40,817 nt of DNA from Micromonospora sp. MH99 (GTDB lineage Bacteria > Actinomycetota > Actinomycetes > Mycobacteriales > Micromonosporaceae), in contig NZ_MUZA01000058.1 in the NCBI RefSeq assembly GCF_021442385.1, positions 1 through 40,817 of the forward strand, given 5' to 3'. How positions within the stretch are numbered: position 1 is the stretch's first letter; each line of letters begins with the position of its first letter. Made by a program: the position numbers and the translations under genes. The notes under the pieces were generated by a model. The model saw only the letters and a program-made list of their open reading frames with translations, searched no databases and had not been told where the DNA came from. Positions 15,082-23,359 of the stretch are shown here, piece by piece.

Positions 15082-15527
15082 CCCTCGCCGGCCGGCCGGG
15101 CCTCGTGTCCCGGTCGACCCCGGGTGCGGCGGCGTTCCTTCATCTCCGCCTCGTACAGATGACGCCGCCCGCCCACCAACTCGTCACGGGCCTGCCGGTC
15201 CAGCTCGCGGAACAGCGCGTGGTAGCCGTCGTCGAAGTCCTCGACGATCTGGAACGTCCACCGGCCGGCGATCACGTTGCGGCCGAGCAGTTCAGCGTCG
15301 ATCCGTTCGGCGATGTGGGGATGTCCGGCGGCGCGGAACTGCTCCACCGCGTCGTCGAGCATCAGGTCGGCGTGCCCGATCAGCTGGTGCAGCGAGTACA
15401 GGTGGCCACGGGCCCGTTCCACGCACTCCAGCGCCTCGCTGAGCTTGCCCAGCGCCGCAACCGTCTCGTCGCTCACCCCTGCCGGCCGCCGGTGCCGCTC
15501 GTCCGGCCCGTCCGTCGGGTTCCCCAT
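15078..15527 (-). CDS. Conserved hypothetical helical protein
   Basis: A 149-residue soluble protein. After an N-terminal charged segment (MGNPTDGPDERHRRPAG) it is almost wholly helical: ETVAALGKLSEALECVERAR, YSLHQLIGHADLMLDDAVEQ, then GRNVIAGRWTFQIVEDFDDG and a basic C-terminus. No enzymatic motif is visible. I recognise the style of a conserved actinobacterial hypothetical but cannot name a family. GGAGG at 15537-15533 fits ATG 15527, so the longer frame to 15662 is rejected. Confidence 0.75.
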   Translation of the reverse strand: MGNPTDGPDERHRRPAGVSDETVAALGKLSEALECVERARGHLYSLHQLIGHADLMLDDAVEQFRAAGHPHIAERIDAELLGRNVIAGRWTFQIVEDFDDGYHALFRELDRQARDELVGGRRHLYEAEMKERRRTRGRPGHEARPAGEG

Positions 15528-15707
15528 TGGTGCCTCCACGCTGTCCGCCGACCTGACCCGGCGCCGCCCGCGCTCTGTGCCGCGCTGCGCCGTCCCTCTC
15601 CTGCTGCCCCGTCTGTGCCGGATCAACCCCCGCGGCCAGCACCGACTCGTCCGGTGGCACAACCGACACCCGCCGAGCGGCCGAGGCCGACCCGGTGACC
15701 GGTCGGT

Positions 15708-15713
15708 TAGCCT
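15708..15713 (+). promoter_or_regulatory. Leaderless-type -10 element TAGCCT
   Basis: TAGCCT ends eight bases before ATG 15722. The start codon has no ribosome site, so transcription probably begins at or next to the ATG. Confidence 0.45.
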
Positions 15714-15721
15714 CGGTCACC

Positions 15722-16075
15722 ATGCGTGTGTCGTTCAACCGGGTCGCCTCCCGGACCGCCGTCGATTCGGCGCGGTCCTCCCTGGCCGCCCTCACCGTCT
15801 CCGTGGGCACCGCCGGTCTCGCCGCCGCCGCCGCGCGTCCCGGACTGCTGGCGCTTGTCGACCAGCACGCCGCCGCCGTGCGGGACAGCCTGGACGGCGA
15901 CCGGCGGCCGTTGACCGCCGCGACGCTCGCCGGCTACGCCGAGGGGGTACGCGAGGCCGCCCTGGAGCACGGGTGGACGCCGCCGCGGGGTCCGGTGGAC
16001 TGGAGCGAGCCGGAGTGGCCGCTCACCCGGCTCGTCGCCGTCTGCGCGCTGGCCCGTTCGCTCGACCGTTCCTGA
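15722..16075 (+). CDS. Small conserved actinobacterial protein, DUF6401-like
   Basis: A 117-residue Ala-rich protein, MRVSFNRVASRTAVDSARSS. The blocks AARPGLLALVDQHAAAVRD, LAGYAEGVREAALEHGWTPP and LTRLVAVCALARS resemble the DUF6401 group, which is often annotated near natural-product genes; this identification is from memory and tentative. Function unknown. ATG 15722 is supported by the leaderless -10 TAGCCT; an upstream GTG at 15695 would precede that promoter. No natural-product cluster is visible in the window. Confidence 0.65.
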   Translation: MRVSFNRVASRTAVDSARSSLAALTVSVGTAGLAAAAARPGLLALVDQHAAAVRDSLDGDRRPLTAATLAGYAEGVREAALEHGWTPPRGPVDWSEPEWPLTRLVAVCALARSLDRS

Positions 16076-16107
16076 CCGGCCCGGTCACCCGTACGACACC
16101 GGGACGC

Positions 16108-16142
16108 GGGAAGGACGCCCGCGTGACGCGGACGCCCTTCCC
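16108..16142 (-). terminator. Terminator hairpin of the MscS-related gene
   Basis: Sixteen-base arms (16108-16123 and 16127-16142) with a three-base loop. In minus-strand RNA the two imperfect positions become G-U wobbles, so it suits termination of the minus-strand gene ending at 16158. Confidence 0.6.
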
Positions 16143-16157
16143 CTCACGATCGCCCCG

Positions 16158-17021
16158 CTACGGGCGGTACTGCTGGGTCTCGTCGGCCGCACCGGACTGG
16201 TACGTGCCGCGCCCACCGGACATCGTCGACTGCTCGTCGACCCGGGGCATGGCCTGGGTCCGGTCGCCGCCACGGTCGGCCATCTGCCGCTCCATGTCGC
16301 TGCGCCCGGCCGTGTTGGCCCGCCGGTGCTCCTGCACCGCCCGGGCTTCCTGGGCGGCCCGGTCGAGCCAGCCGTCCCAGCGATTCTGCATCGGCTTCAC
16401 CAGACCACCGCCGACGCCGACGATCAGGATGCCGGCGACAGTGGCGAGCACCGCGATCAGCACCGGAGTGGTGACCGTGGTGGCGATACCCACCTGGTTC
16501 AGCGCGGCGATCACGCCGAGCGCGATGATGAAGATCGCCGTCAGGTCGGCCAGAACCTTGCCGTACGAGAGCCCGCCCAGCGCCCCGGTGACCAGATCAC
16601 GGGCGGCGTTGGCGATCGCGGCCGCGATCACGACGATGACGATCGCGATGAACGCGCGCGGCAGCCAGGCCACCACACCGCTGATCAGGTCACTGATCGC
16701 GTTGGGTCCCCAGACTCCGAAGGCGAACTGCAGGGTGAACAGCAGGACGGCGTAGTACGCCAACCTGGCCAGGATGTCGCTGGCGTCGTACTTCGTTCTC
16801 TCCAGTGCCCGTTTGATGCCTCCGCGTTCGACGGCCTCGTCGAAGCGCACCCGTTCCAGCACCGCATCCACGATCTTGAGGACCGCTCTGGCGATGAGCC
16901 AGCCGACCACGAGGATGACGATGAAGGCCACTGCCTTCGGGATGAAGAGCAGCACCGACCTCCAGGTGTCGGCGATGGCATCGCCGATGTCGGCCTGCCG
17001 AACCGCGAGGGTTTTCAGCAT
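16158..17021 (-). CDS. Small-conductance mechanosensitive-channel-related membrane protein (TM-helix repeat family)
   Basis: A 287-residue membrane protein starting MLKTLAVRQADIGDAIADTW. About five hydrophobic helices are visible, including FIPKAVAFIVILVVGWLIAR and AFIAIVIVVIAAAIANAARD. The helix-plus-amphipathic pattern repeats (IVDAVLERVRFDEAVERGG), the arrangement of the conserved TM-helix family related to MscS and CmpX. A canonical MscS beta domain is absent; instead there is a hydrophilic C-terminal tail with basic coiled segments (DRAAQEARAVQEHRRA). AGGAGGG at 17032-17026 fixes ATG 17021. A GACT-N15-GGGTAT element lies upstream. A role in osmotic or envelope stress is inferred. Confidence 0.8.
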   Translation of the reverse strand: MLKTLAVRQADIGDAIADTWRSVLLFIPKAVAFIVILVVGWLIARAVLKIVDAVLERVRFDEAVERGGIKRALERTKYDASDILARLAYYAVLLFTLQFAFGVWGPNAISDLISGVVAWLPRAFIAIVIVVIAAAIANAARDLVTGALGGLSYGKVLADLTAIFIIALGVIAALNQVGIATTVTTPVLIAVLATVAGILIVGVGGGLVKPMQNRWDGWLDRAAQEARAVQEHRRANTAGRSDMERQMADRGGDRTQAMPRVDEQSTMSGGRGTYQSGAADETQQYRP

Positions 17022-17056
17022 GATGTCCCTCCTGTCGCATGGACTGCGCCGGGCGC

Positions 17057-17081
17057 ATACCCGGCCACCGGTGCGGCAGTC
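17057..17081 (-). promoter_or_regulatory. Possible SigB-like promoter GACT-N15-GGGTAT
   Basis: Minus-strand GACT (17081-17078), 15 bases, consensus GGGTAT (17062-17057), about 35 bases before ATG 17021. It fits only the looser GNNT form of the -35. Confidence 0.35.
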
Positions 17082-17207
17082 CGCGCGGCTCGCTGCCATT
17101 TTTCCGACAAGTCGTCAGACAGGGGCCCTGACCTGCCCTAACAGTCACTCCGCCAGGGTCAGCCGCGACCCGCACACATGATCGGATGCGGCTGACCGAC
17201 GGCCGGC

Positions 17208-17213
17208 TAGGCT
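17208..17213 (+). promoter_or_regulatory. Leaderless-type -10 element TAGGCT
   Basis: TAGGCT ends six bases before ATG 17220, which has no ribosome site, as expected for a leaderless message. Confidence 0.45.
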
Positions 17214-17219
17214 GCGAAC

Positions 17220-19355
17220 ATGCCAGGAACGGTCGGGCGAGTCCCCACGCCAGCAATTCCGGTCCCCGGCGCATCCACCGGGCCCGGTGCGGCCGCCGTG
17301 CTCGCCCATGACTGGTCCGCCACCGCCCTCGGCCCGCGCGAGAGCTGGGATCCGGCGGTCCGGGCCGTGGTCGAGCTGGTCCTCGCCTCGCCGATGCCGA
17401 TGGCACTGGCGTACGGCGACGACCTCGTCCTGCTCTACAACGACGGCTACGCCGAGTTGTTGGGGAGCAAACACCCCGCCGCCCTCGGTCGACCGGCCGC
17501 CGAGGTGTACGCGGAGGTCTGGACGCTGCCCGGCTTCGGTGACGTGATCGAGCGCGCCTACCGGCAGGGTGTGCCCTTTCTGGAGAAGGAGTCCACGCTC
17601 CCCCTGATCCGGGACACCTCCGGGGTGGTCGAGCAGGTGGTCTTCACCAGAGGTCACTCGGCCGTACGCGACAGCGCCGGGCAGATCGTGGGAACCCTGA
17701 CGGTGGCCGCCGAAACCACCCACGCGACCGAGCAGTTGCAGAGTCTCAGCGAGGTCGCCGCCGCGCTCGCCGGCACCCTCACCCTCGACGACGTGGCCCG
17801 GGTCGCGCTGCGCCACACCATCACCACGTTCGACGCCGACCGGGTCGCCTTCGTGGTGGACGAGGGTGGCGGTGGCTGGCGGATGGTGCGCCGGGTCCGC
17901 GGTGAGCTGATGGACGAGGCCGACGAGCGTCTGCCGCCGCTGTGGCGGCGGACGCCTGCGGACTGGCTGGGCCCGGTCACAACCGCGGCCCGCTCGGGCG
18001 AGTCGTCGTTCACCCACGACGGGCAGCCGCTGCGTGACACCGCGGTGGACCGCCACGATCAGAAGATCCGCTCGATGGCCGTGCTGCCGCTGGGCACGTC
18101 GGTGATCCGGGGTGGGTTGACGGTCGGCTACCAGGTGCCGCACTCGTGGTCGGCGGCCGAGCGGGCGCTGCTGGCCGCCTCGGCGGAGCTGATCGGGCAG
18201 GCGGCGGAGCGGGCCCGGCGGTTCGAGACCCAGCACGGCACCGCCCAGTTGCTGCAGCGCAGCATGCTGCCGGAGCACCTTCCCGACCTGCCCCGGCTGC
18301 GGATCGCGGCCCGTTACGACCCGGGGGTGGACGGCAACGCGGCCGGCGGTGACTTCTACGACGCGTTCCTGCTGCCCACCGGCGCGCTCGGTGTGGTGCT
18401 GGGCGACGTCGCCGGGCACGACGTGCAGGCCGCGGCGCGGATGGGTCAGGTGCGGGCGGCGTTGCGGGCGCTGGCCCTGGCCGATCCCGCGCCGGACGCG
18501 GTGCTGGCCGGGCTGGACCGGCTGGTGACCAGCCTCGGTGTGGAGGCCGGCACCCATGAGCTGTTCGTGACTGTGGCGTTCGGGGTCATCGACGCCGAGC
18601 GCCGGGAGCTGACCCTGGCCAGCGCCGGTCATCCCGCTCCGCTGATCCGCCGCTGCGACCCGGACGGCCGGTCGCACGCCGAGTACGTGGACCTGCCGGC
18701 CGGTCCCCCGCTGGGGTTGGGTGGGCGCCCGGGCACCGTCACCGTCGCGTTCCCGCCCGGCGACACCCTGCTCTTGTTCAGCGACGGCGTGGTGGAGCGC
18801 CGGCGGCAGAGCCTCACCGCCGGGCTGGACACCCTCGGCGACGCCGTGGCCAAGGCCGGCACCAGTGACCCTCGCGCCCTGTGCGCGGTGGCCACCGCCG
18901 CCGTGTCCGGCGGCACTGAGGACGACGTGGCCGTGCTGGCGGTCGAGCACGCGCTCAAGCCGAGCCGGTCGGCGGCGATGGAGGTGCCGGCCGAGCCGAC
19001 CGCGCCCAGCCGGGTCCGGCACTGGATGACCGGCCAGCTCACCGAGTGGCAGGTGCCCGAGTCGGTGATCGGCGCGGCGGTGCTGTGCACCAGCGAACTG
19101 ACCACCAACGCGCTGCTGCACGCCGGCACGGCCGCCCGCGTGGAGATCGACCTCAGTCCGGAGCGGCTGTTGGTGTCGGTCGCCGATTCCGGCACCCGCG
19201 GCACCGTGACCCGGGCCCGCACCGACACGTTGAGCAGTCGCGGGCGCGGGTTGGGCCTGATCGAGGAGCTGAGTGACGCCTGGGGCACCGACCCGTCGGT
19301 GCGCGGGTCCACTGTCTGGTTCGAGATCCTCGTCCCGCCGGCCGAGCCGCGCTGA
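17220..19355 (+). CDS. PAS-GAF-SpoIIE (PP2C)-HATPase serine phosphatase/kinase regulator
   Basis: A 711-residue cytosolic signalling protein. Order: PAS-like sensor (about 45-165, MALAYGDDLVLLYNDGYAEL), GAF domain (180-335), SpoIIE/PP2C phosphatase (345-575) with metal-binding AGGDFYDA (Asp378) and GDVAGHD, then a GHKL ATPase domain (590-705) with SELTTNALLHAG (Asn630), ADSGTRG and GRGLGLIEEL. The ATPase resembles RsbW/SpoIIAB-type anti-sigma kinases. Such fusions both dephosphorylate anti-sigma-factor antagonists and phosphorylate them, tuning SigB/SigF-type sigma factors. No antagonist gene is adjacent. A SigB/SigF-type sigma gene lies 15 kb away; the link is inferred. Confidence 0.92.
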   Translation: MPGTVGRVPTPAIPVPGASTGPGAAAVLAHDWSATALGPRESWDPAVRAVVELVLASPMPMALAYGDDLVLLYNDGYAELLGSKHPAALGRPAAEVYAEVWTLPGFGDVIERAYRQGVPFLEKESTLPLIRDTSGVVEQVVFTRGHSAVRDSAGQIVGTLTVAAETTHATEQLQSLSEVAAALAGTLTLDDVARVALRHTITTFDADRVAFVVDEGGGGWRMVRRVRGELMDEADERLPPLWRRTPADWLGPVTTAARSGESSFTHDGQPLRDTAVDRHDQKIRSMAVLPLGTSVIRGGLTVGYQVPHSWSAAERALLAASAELIGQAAERARRFETQHGTAQLLQRSMLPEHLPDLPRLRIAARYDPGVDGNAAGGDFYDAFLLPTGALGVVLGDVAGHDVQAAARMGQVRAALRALALADPAPDAVLAGLDRLVTSLGVEAGTHELFVTVAFGVIDAERRELTLASAGHPAPLIRRCDPDGRSHAEYVDLPAGPPLGLGGRPGTVTVAFPPGDTLLLFSDGVVERRRQSLTAGLDTLGDAVAKAGTSDPRALCAVATAAVSGGTEDDVAVLAVEHALKPSRSAAMEVPAEPTAPSRVRHWMTGQLTEWQVPESVIGAAVLCTSELTTNALLHAGTAARVEIDLSPERLLVSVADSGTRGTVTRARTDTLSSRGRGLGLIEELSDAWGTDPSVRGSTVWFEILVPPAEPR

Positions 19356-19418
19356 GTCCGGCCGGCGTCGGCGATCCCGGACGAATCAGCCGACCGCCGA
19401 ACGGGTAGGAGTGCGCCC

Positions 19419-20096
19419 ATGGCCACCGAACAACCCCACGGGGTGCTCTTCGACATCGACGGGACGCTCGTCGACACCACCTACCTGCACACCGTGAGCT
19501 GGTGGGAGGCGCTGCGCCAGGCCGACCACCCGGTCCCGATGGCGACCGTGCACCGCTCGATCGGCATGGGCTCGGACAAGCTGCTGGACCACCTGCTCGG
19601 CCCGGAACGCGACCGCGACGACGACCCCAAGCTGCGCGAGGCGCACAACACCCTGTACACCGAGTACTGGGAGCGGCTGACGCCGCTGCCCGGTGCGGCG
19701 GACCTGCTGCGGGCGTGCGCCGAGCGGGGGCTGCGGGTGGTGCTCGCCACCTCCGCCGCGGAGCACGAGGTGGGTGCGCTGCGTCGGGCCCTGAACGCCG
19801 ACGACGTGGTGGACACCGTCACCTCCTCGGCGGACGCGCAGGAGAGCAAGCCGGCACCGGACATTCTCGAGGCGGCGCTGGAGCAGTCCGGGCTGACCGC
19901 CGAGCGCGTCGTCTTCGTCGGCGACTCGGTCTGGGACGTCGCCGCGGCCGGCAAGCTCAACATTCCCTGCGTCGGGTTGACCTGCGGCGGCACCAGCCGT
20001 GGGGAACTCGCCGGCGCCGGCGCGGTGGCGGTGTACGACGACCCGGCCGCGCTGTTGGCCGAGCTGGCGGATTCCCCGCTCACCCGGCCGAGGTGA
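19419..20096 (+). CDS. HAD-superfamily phosphatase (beta-phosphoglucomutase-like)
   Basis: A 225-residue HAD hydrolase with an alpha-helical cap. Catalytic LFDIDGTLVDT has nucleophile Asp12 and acid/base Asp14; motif II is VLATSAA, motif III Lys is in ESKPAPDI, and motif IV is VGDSVWDVAAAG. The family acts on small phosphorylated metabolites such as phosphoglycolate or sugar phosphates; the substrate cannot be read from the sequence. GGAG at 19407-19410 has good spacing to ATG 19419. A GAAT-N16-GGGTAG pattern immediately upstream is too weak to call as a promoter. Confidence 0.88.
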   Translation: MATEQPHGVLFDIDGTLVDTTYLHTVSWWEALRQADHPVPMATVHRSIGMGSDKLLDHLLGPERDRDDDPKLREAHNTLYTEYWERLTPLPGAADLLRACAERGLRVVLATSAAEHEVGALRRALNADDVVDTVTSSADAQESKPAPDILEAALEQSGLTAERVVFVGDSVWDVAAAGKLNIPCVGLTCGGTSRGELAGAGAVAVYDDPAALLAELADSPLTRPR

Positions 20097-20203
20097 GACT
20101 CACTCCGGTTCACCGGGGCGCACGCGCATAGCCGCACATCTTGCGGGGCATGGTCTGTGGCCACCTGCCCGCACCGCGCGGGTGCGGCGAAAGGGTGGTG
20201 TCC

Positions 20204-21493
20204 GTGGAACCGGTAGATGTCGCGTTCGCGCTGGTGGGCCTGGGCGCGCTGCTCGCGGGCATCCTGCCCCGGGTGTTGGAGCACCGTCCACTGTCCATGC
20301 CGATCGCGTTCCTCGCCCTCGGCATGCTGGTCTTCCTCCTGCCGGTCGGGCTGCCGACGCCGGATCCGCTGGCCCACCCCGACCTGACCACCCACCTGAC
20401 CGAGATCGGGGTGATCGTCGCCCTGATGGGCGCCGGGTTGAAGATCGACCGGCCGTTGAGCTGGTCCCGGTGGTCCTCCACGTGGCGTCTGCTGGTCATC
20501 GCGATGCCGTTGTGCATCGCGGCGGTGGCGCTGCTCGGGTGGTGGTGGGCCGGCCTGGTGCCGGCCGCGGCGCTGCTGCTGGGCGCCGCGCTGGCGCCTA
20601 CCGATCCGGTGCTCGCCGCCGACGTGCAGGTCGGCGAGCCGACCGATGTGGAGGACTCCGAGGACGAGGTCCGTTTCGCTCTGACCTCGGAGGCGGGCCT
20701 CAACGACGGGCTGGCGTTCCCGTTCGTCTACGCGGCCATCGCGATCGCCTCGACCAGCCTCGCCCCGCGGGAGTGGATGGCCGAGTGGTTCACCGTCGAC
20801 GTGCTCTGGAAGGTGGGCGTCGGGGTGGGCGGCGGCCTGCTCATCGGCTGGCTGCTCGGCAAGCTGTTCTTCCGGGCCCCCAGCGAGCTGCGGCTGGCCC
20901 GGCACGCGGAGGGGTTCCTGGCGCTGGCCGCCACCTTCCTGGCGTACGGGCTGGTGGAGGTTGCCGGCGGGTACGGCTTCCTGGCGGTGTTCGTTGCCGC
21001 GCGGGCCATCCGGGCCGCCGAGCGGACCCACGAGTTCCACTCGGTGCTGCACGACTTCGCCGAGCAGGTCGAGCGGTTGCTCACCCTGGTGTTGCTGCTG
21101 CTGCTCGGCGGCGCGATCGTGGGCGGTCTGCTCGCCCCGCTGACCTGGCCGGCGGCGGCCGTGGGGCTGGCGCTGGTCTTCCTGATCCGGCCGGCTGTCG
21201 GCTGGTTGTCGCTGCGCGGCGCACCGGGCCGGCCGGCGGAGCACTGGGTGATCTCGCTGTTCGGCATCCGCGGGGTGGGCTCGTTCTACTACCTGGCGTA
21301 CGCCACCACGAAGGCGGACTTTCCGCAGGCGGAGCTGTTGTGGGCGACGGTCGGGCTGGTGGTGCTCGTTTCGGTGGTGGTGCACGGCGTCGCGGCGACC
21401 CCGGTCATGCAGTTGCTGGACCGCGAGGGCGAGCGGACGAAGGACCCGTCCGAACGCGAGGCCCAGCCCGTCGCCGCCGCTGGGCACGCCTGA
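20204..21493 (+). CDS. CPA1-type cation:proton antiporter
   Basis: A 429-residue integral membrane protein with about 12 helices, starting MEPVDVAFALVGLGALLAG. It has the ion-binding core of Na+/H+ antiporters: APTDPVLAADVQVG (the Thr-Asp unwound helix) and LTSEAGLNDGLAFPFVYAAI (the Asn-Asp pair). The C-terminal domain has SLFGIRGVGSFYYLAYA followed by a short charged tail and no TrkA-C domain. It exports Na+ or K+ in exchange for H+. AAAGGG at 20190-20195 favours GTG 20204; GTG 20198 or 20195 are alternatives. Confidence 0.9.
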   Translation: MEPVDVAFALVGLGALLAGILPRVLEHRPLSMPIAFLALGMLVFLLPVGLPTPDPLAHPDLTTHLTEIGVIVALMGAGLKIDRPLSWSRWSSTWRLLVIAMPLCIAAVALLGWWWAGLVPAAALLLGAALAPTDPVLAADVQVGEPTDVEDSEDEVRFALTSEAGLNDGLAFPFVYAAIAIASTSLAPREWMAEWFTVDVLWKVGVGVGGGLLIGWLLGKLFFRAPSELRLARHAEGFLALAATFLAYGLVEVAGGYGFLAVFVAARAIRAAERTHEFHSVLHDFAEQVERLLTLVLLLLLGGAIVGGLLAPLTWPAAAVGLALVFLIRPAVGWLSLRGAPGRPAEHWVISLFGIRGVGSFYYLAYATTKADFPQAELLWATVGLVVLVSVVVHGVAATPVMQLLDREGERTKDPSEREAQPVAAAGHA

Positions 21494-21513
21494 GCGCCGG
21501 GCAGCGGCGCTCA
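21491..21513. terminator. Hairpin formed by two opposing stop codons
   Basis: Perfect nine-base arms TGAGCGCCG (21491-21499) and CGGCGCTCA (21505-21513) with loop GGCAG. The outer three bases of each arm are the stop codons of the antiporter and of the convergent oxidase, so the terminator has no spare sequence. Confidence 0.6.
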
Positions 21514-22470
21514 GCCGAGGCGGGCGGCCAGCGCGCGGCCGAGGTCGCGGCCGGAGCGCCAGGCGCTCTGCACGCGGGGCTTGCCGAACGCGTCGCCGGC
21601 CAGGCCGATCCCGTCGGCGTCGAGGTGGTGGGTGTTCCCGGTGACGTCGCCGGCGGGCTTGGCGTACGTCCAGCGGTGCACGTGCACGTCGGTGGCCTCC
21701 GCGGCCAGCCCCAGCACGTCCCGGACGGCCTGTTCGATAGCCGGTCCGGCGCCGGAGGGTTGGGCCAGGTGCCCGGCGGCGAACTCCGGCACGGTGTGCG
21801 CCACCAGCACCGGCGCGTCGTCACCGCGCCGGTCGCCGTCGTCGCAGATGAGCGAGAGCACCGGATGGTCGTTGACGAACGCGCCGTGAAAGTGCGGCCA
21901 GCGCCGGGACGGGAAACGCAGCACCGCGGCCAGGGTCGGCGACCAGGTCTGCGCCTGCACGACCCGGGTGGCGTCGGCCAGGGCGGGATCGAGCAGCAGG
22001 GCCGCCTGCGGTCCGGGCATGGCCAGGGCGACCGCCGCGTACGGCTCGCCGTCGACGGTCGGACCGGGCTCCACGGCCAGCACCAGCCGGTCGACGGTCA
22101 CCGGCACCGCGCCGGCCAGGTGTTCGACGAGCGACCGCAGCCCGCGTGGCGCGGCGTAGCGCAGCGGACCGGGCGCGTCGTGGCGGCCGTTCGTGTCGTA
22201 CGACCAGAAGGTGTCGGTCCACTCGCGGACCAGGCCGGCGGCACGCCACTCGTCGACCACGACGGCGAAGTCCGGGTCGCTGACGGTGAAGTACGCGGCG
22301 CCGATGTCGGCGGGGCGGCCGTCGAAGCGTTTGCTGGCCATCCGACCGCCGCGGACGTGTCCCCGTTCCCGGACCTGCGCCGGCACCCCGGCCCGGGTCA
22401 GCTCCACCGCGCAGGCCACTCCGGCGATGCCCGCCCCGACCACCACCACGCCCGAGGAGTTCACGCTCAT
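21511..22470 (-). CDS. Renalase-like FAD-dependent amine oxidoreductase
   Basis: A 319-residue flavoprotein. VVVVGAGIAGVACAVELTRA near residue 8 is the Rossmann FAD-binding motif, followed by RGHVRGGRMASKRFDG, the conserved GGR-MA-S segment of renalase-type oxidases. ADIGAAYFTVSDPDF and a C-terminal GIGLAGDAFGKPRVQSAWRS close the FAD site. Bacterial renalases oxidise aberrant dihydronicotinamide isomers; that activity is possible but unproven here. ATG 22470 is the natural start. The gene abuts the convergent antiporter, sharing a terminator. Confidence 0.85.
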   Translation of the reverse strand: MSVNSSGVVVVGAGIAGVACAVELTRAGVPAQVRERGHVRGGRMASKRFDGRPADIGAAYFTVSDPDFAVVVDEWRAAGLVREWTDTFWSYDTNGRHDAPGPLRYAAPRGLRSLVEHLAGAVPVTVDRLVLAVEPGPTVDGEPYAAVALAMPGPQAALLLDPALADATRVVQAQTWSPTLAAVLRFPSRRWPHFHGAFVNDHPVLSLICDDGDRRGDDAPVLVAHTVPEFAAGHLAQPSGAGPAIEQAVRDVLGLAAEATDVHVHRWTYAKPAGDVTGNTHHLDADGIGLAGDAFGKPRVQSAWRSGRDLGRALAARLG

Positions 22471-22506
22471 CCGGTGATCCTAGGTGCCGACTGTCGCGGT
22501 GGACGG

Positions 22507-22532
22507 GCATGAACCGGCGGTGATCGGGGTAC
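22507..22532 (+). promoter_or_regulatory. Possible SigB-like promoter GCAT-N16-GGGTAC
   Basis: GCAT (22507-22510), 16 bases, consensus GGGTAC (22527-22532), about 30 bases before ATG 22565. Only the loose GNNT -35 is met. Confidence 0.35.
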
Positions 22533-22564
22533 TGGCACACCTGTTCGAAGAAAGGGTGATGATG

Positions 22565-22780
22565 ATGACGGACCGCAGCAACGACCAGGCCGACCCGCGC
22601 GGCGCGATCAAGGACCCGGACGAGTGGGTCACCGGCGACGAGCCACCCACGGCGGCCCAGGAGTCGTACCTGGCCACGCTGGCCCGGGAGGCGGACGCGA
22701 CGCTGCCGGACGACCTGACCAAGGCCGAGGCGTCCAAGCGGATCGACGAGCTGCAGGCCGAGACGGGTCGCGGCCAGTAG
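22565..22780 (+). CDS. DUF3072 small protein
   Basis: A 71-residue acidic protein starting MTDRSNDQADPRGAIKDPDE. The block WVTGDEPPTAAQESYLATLA, then DLTKAEASKRIDELQ, is the DUF3072 signature: a short two-helix domain of unknown function widespread in actinobacteria. Three ATG codons occur in a row (22559, 22562, 22565); AAAGGG at 22551-22556 best fits 22565. The upstream GGGTAC element and the family's frequent presence beside stress genes suggest general-stress expression (inferred). Confidence 0.8.
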   Translation: MTDRSNDQADPRGAIKDPDEWVTGDEPPTAAQESYLATLAREADATLPDDLTKAEASKRIDELQAETGRGQ

Positions 22781-22788
22781 CTCGCCGC

Positions 22789-23289
22789 TCAGGGTCGGGG
22801 CAGGGTGTGCAGCCGGACCCGCGTCAGGCGGGCTCCGGTTGTCTCGGCCTCCAGGTAGGTGGCGTGCGGCTGGGATCGGCGGTCGGTGGGCGACCCGGGG
22901 TTGAGCAGGCGCAACCCGTTGGGCGCCACGGTGTCCCAGGGGATGTGCGAGTGCCCGAAGACCAGCAGGTCGACGTCGGGAAAGCGGGCCGCGCACCGCT
23001 GTTCCCGGCCGGTGCGGGGGCCTGTCTCGTGCACCACGGCGACCCGTAGCCCGTCGAGGTCGACGCGGGCCACCTCCGGCAGCCGGGCGCGCAGCGCGGG
23101 GCCGTCGTTGTTGCCGTACACGCCGATGAGTCGCCGCGCGCGGGCGGTCATGGCGTCCAGCAGCGACTCGTCGACCCAGTCGCCGGCGTGCAGCACCACG
23201 TCCGCCGCCTCGATCGCCGTCCACAGCGGCCCCGGGAGGTCCCGGGCCCGCTTGGGGAGATGCGTGTCCGCCGTGAGCACCAGCCTCAT
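22789..23289 (-). CDS. YfcE/MJ0936-type metallophosphoesterase
   Basis: A 166-residue calcineurin-like phosphoesterase. Metal-binding motifs occur in the usual order: TADTHL (Asp-x-His, residues 7-12), HAGDWVDE, the GNNDGP pair (about residue 58), AVVHETG and C-terminal GHSHIPWD. The family hydrolyses phosphodiesters in vitro and its natural substrate is generally unknown. ATG 23289 (MRLVLTADTHLPK) is chosen because the metal motif begins only seven residues later; the longer frame to 23442 adds Arg/Pro-rich non-family sequence. It ends nine bases from the convergent DUF3072 gene. Confidence 0.88.
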   Translation of the reverse strand: MRLVLTADTHLPKRARDLPGPLWTAIEAADVVLHAGDWVDESLLDAMTARARRLIGVYGNNDGPALRARLPEVARVDLDGLRVAVVHETGPRTGREQRCAARFPDVDLLVFGHSHIPWDTVAPNGLRLLNPGSPTDRRSQPHATYLEAETTGARLTRVRLHTLPRP

Positions 23290-23359
23290 GCCGGCATCAT
23301 CCCCCGTGTGGGCGCCGTCCACCCGGGGACGCTCACGGGGGCGGTCAGCTCCCGGCCGT

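Noticed and set aside
15528..15721. Small open frames in the 194-base spacer
   Set aside because: Poor codon bias and no ribosome sites; it contains only the promoters of the flanking genes.
19383..19408. GAAT-N16-GGGTAG before the HAD gene as another stress promoter
   Set aside because: The -35 is only a weak GNNT match, and GGGTAG also supplies part of the ribosome site; not enough to claim.
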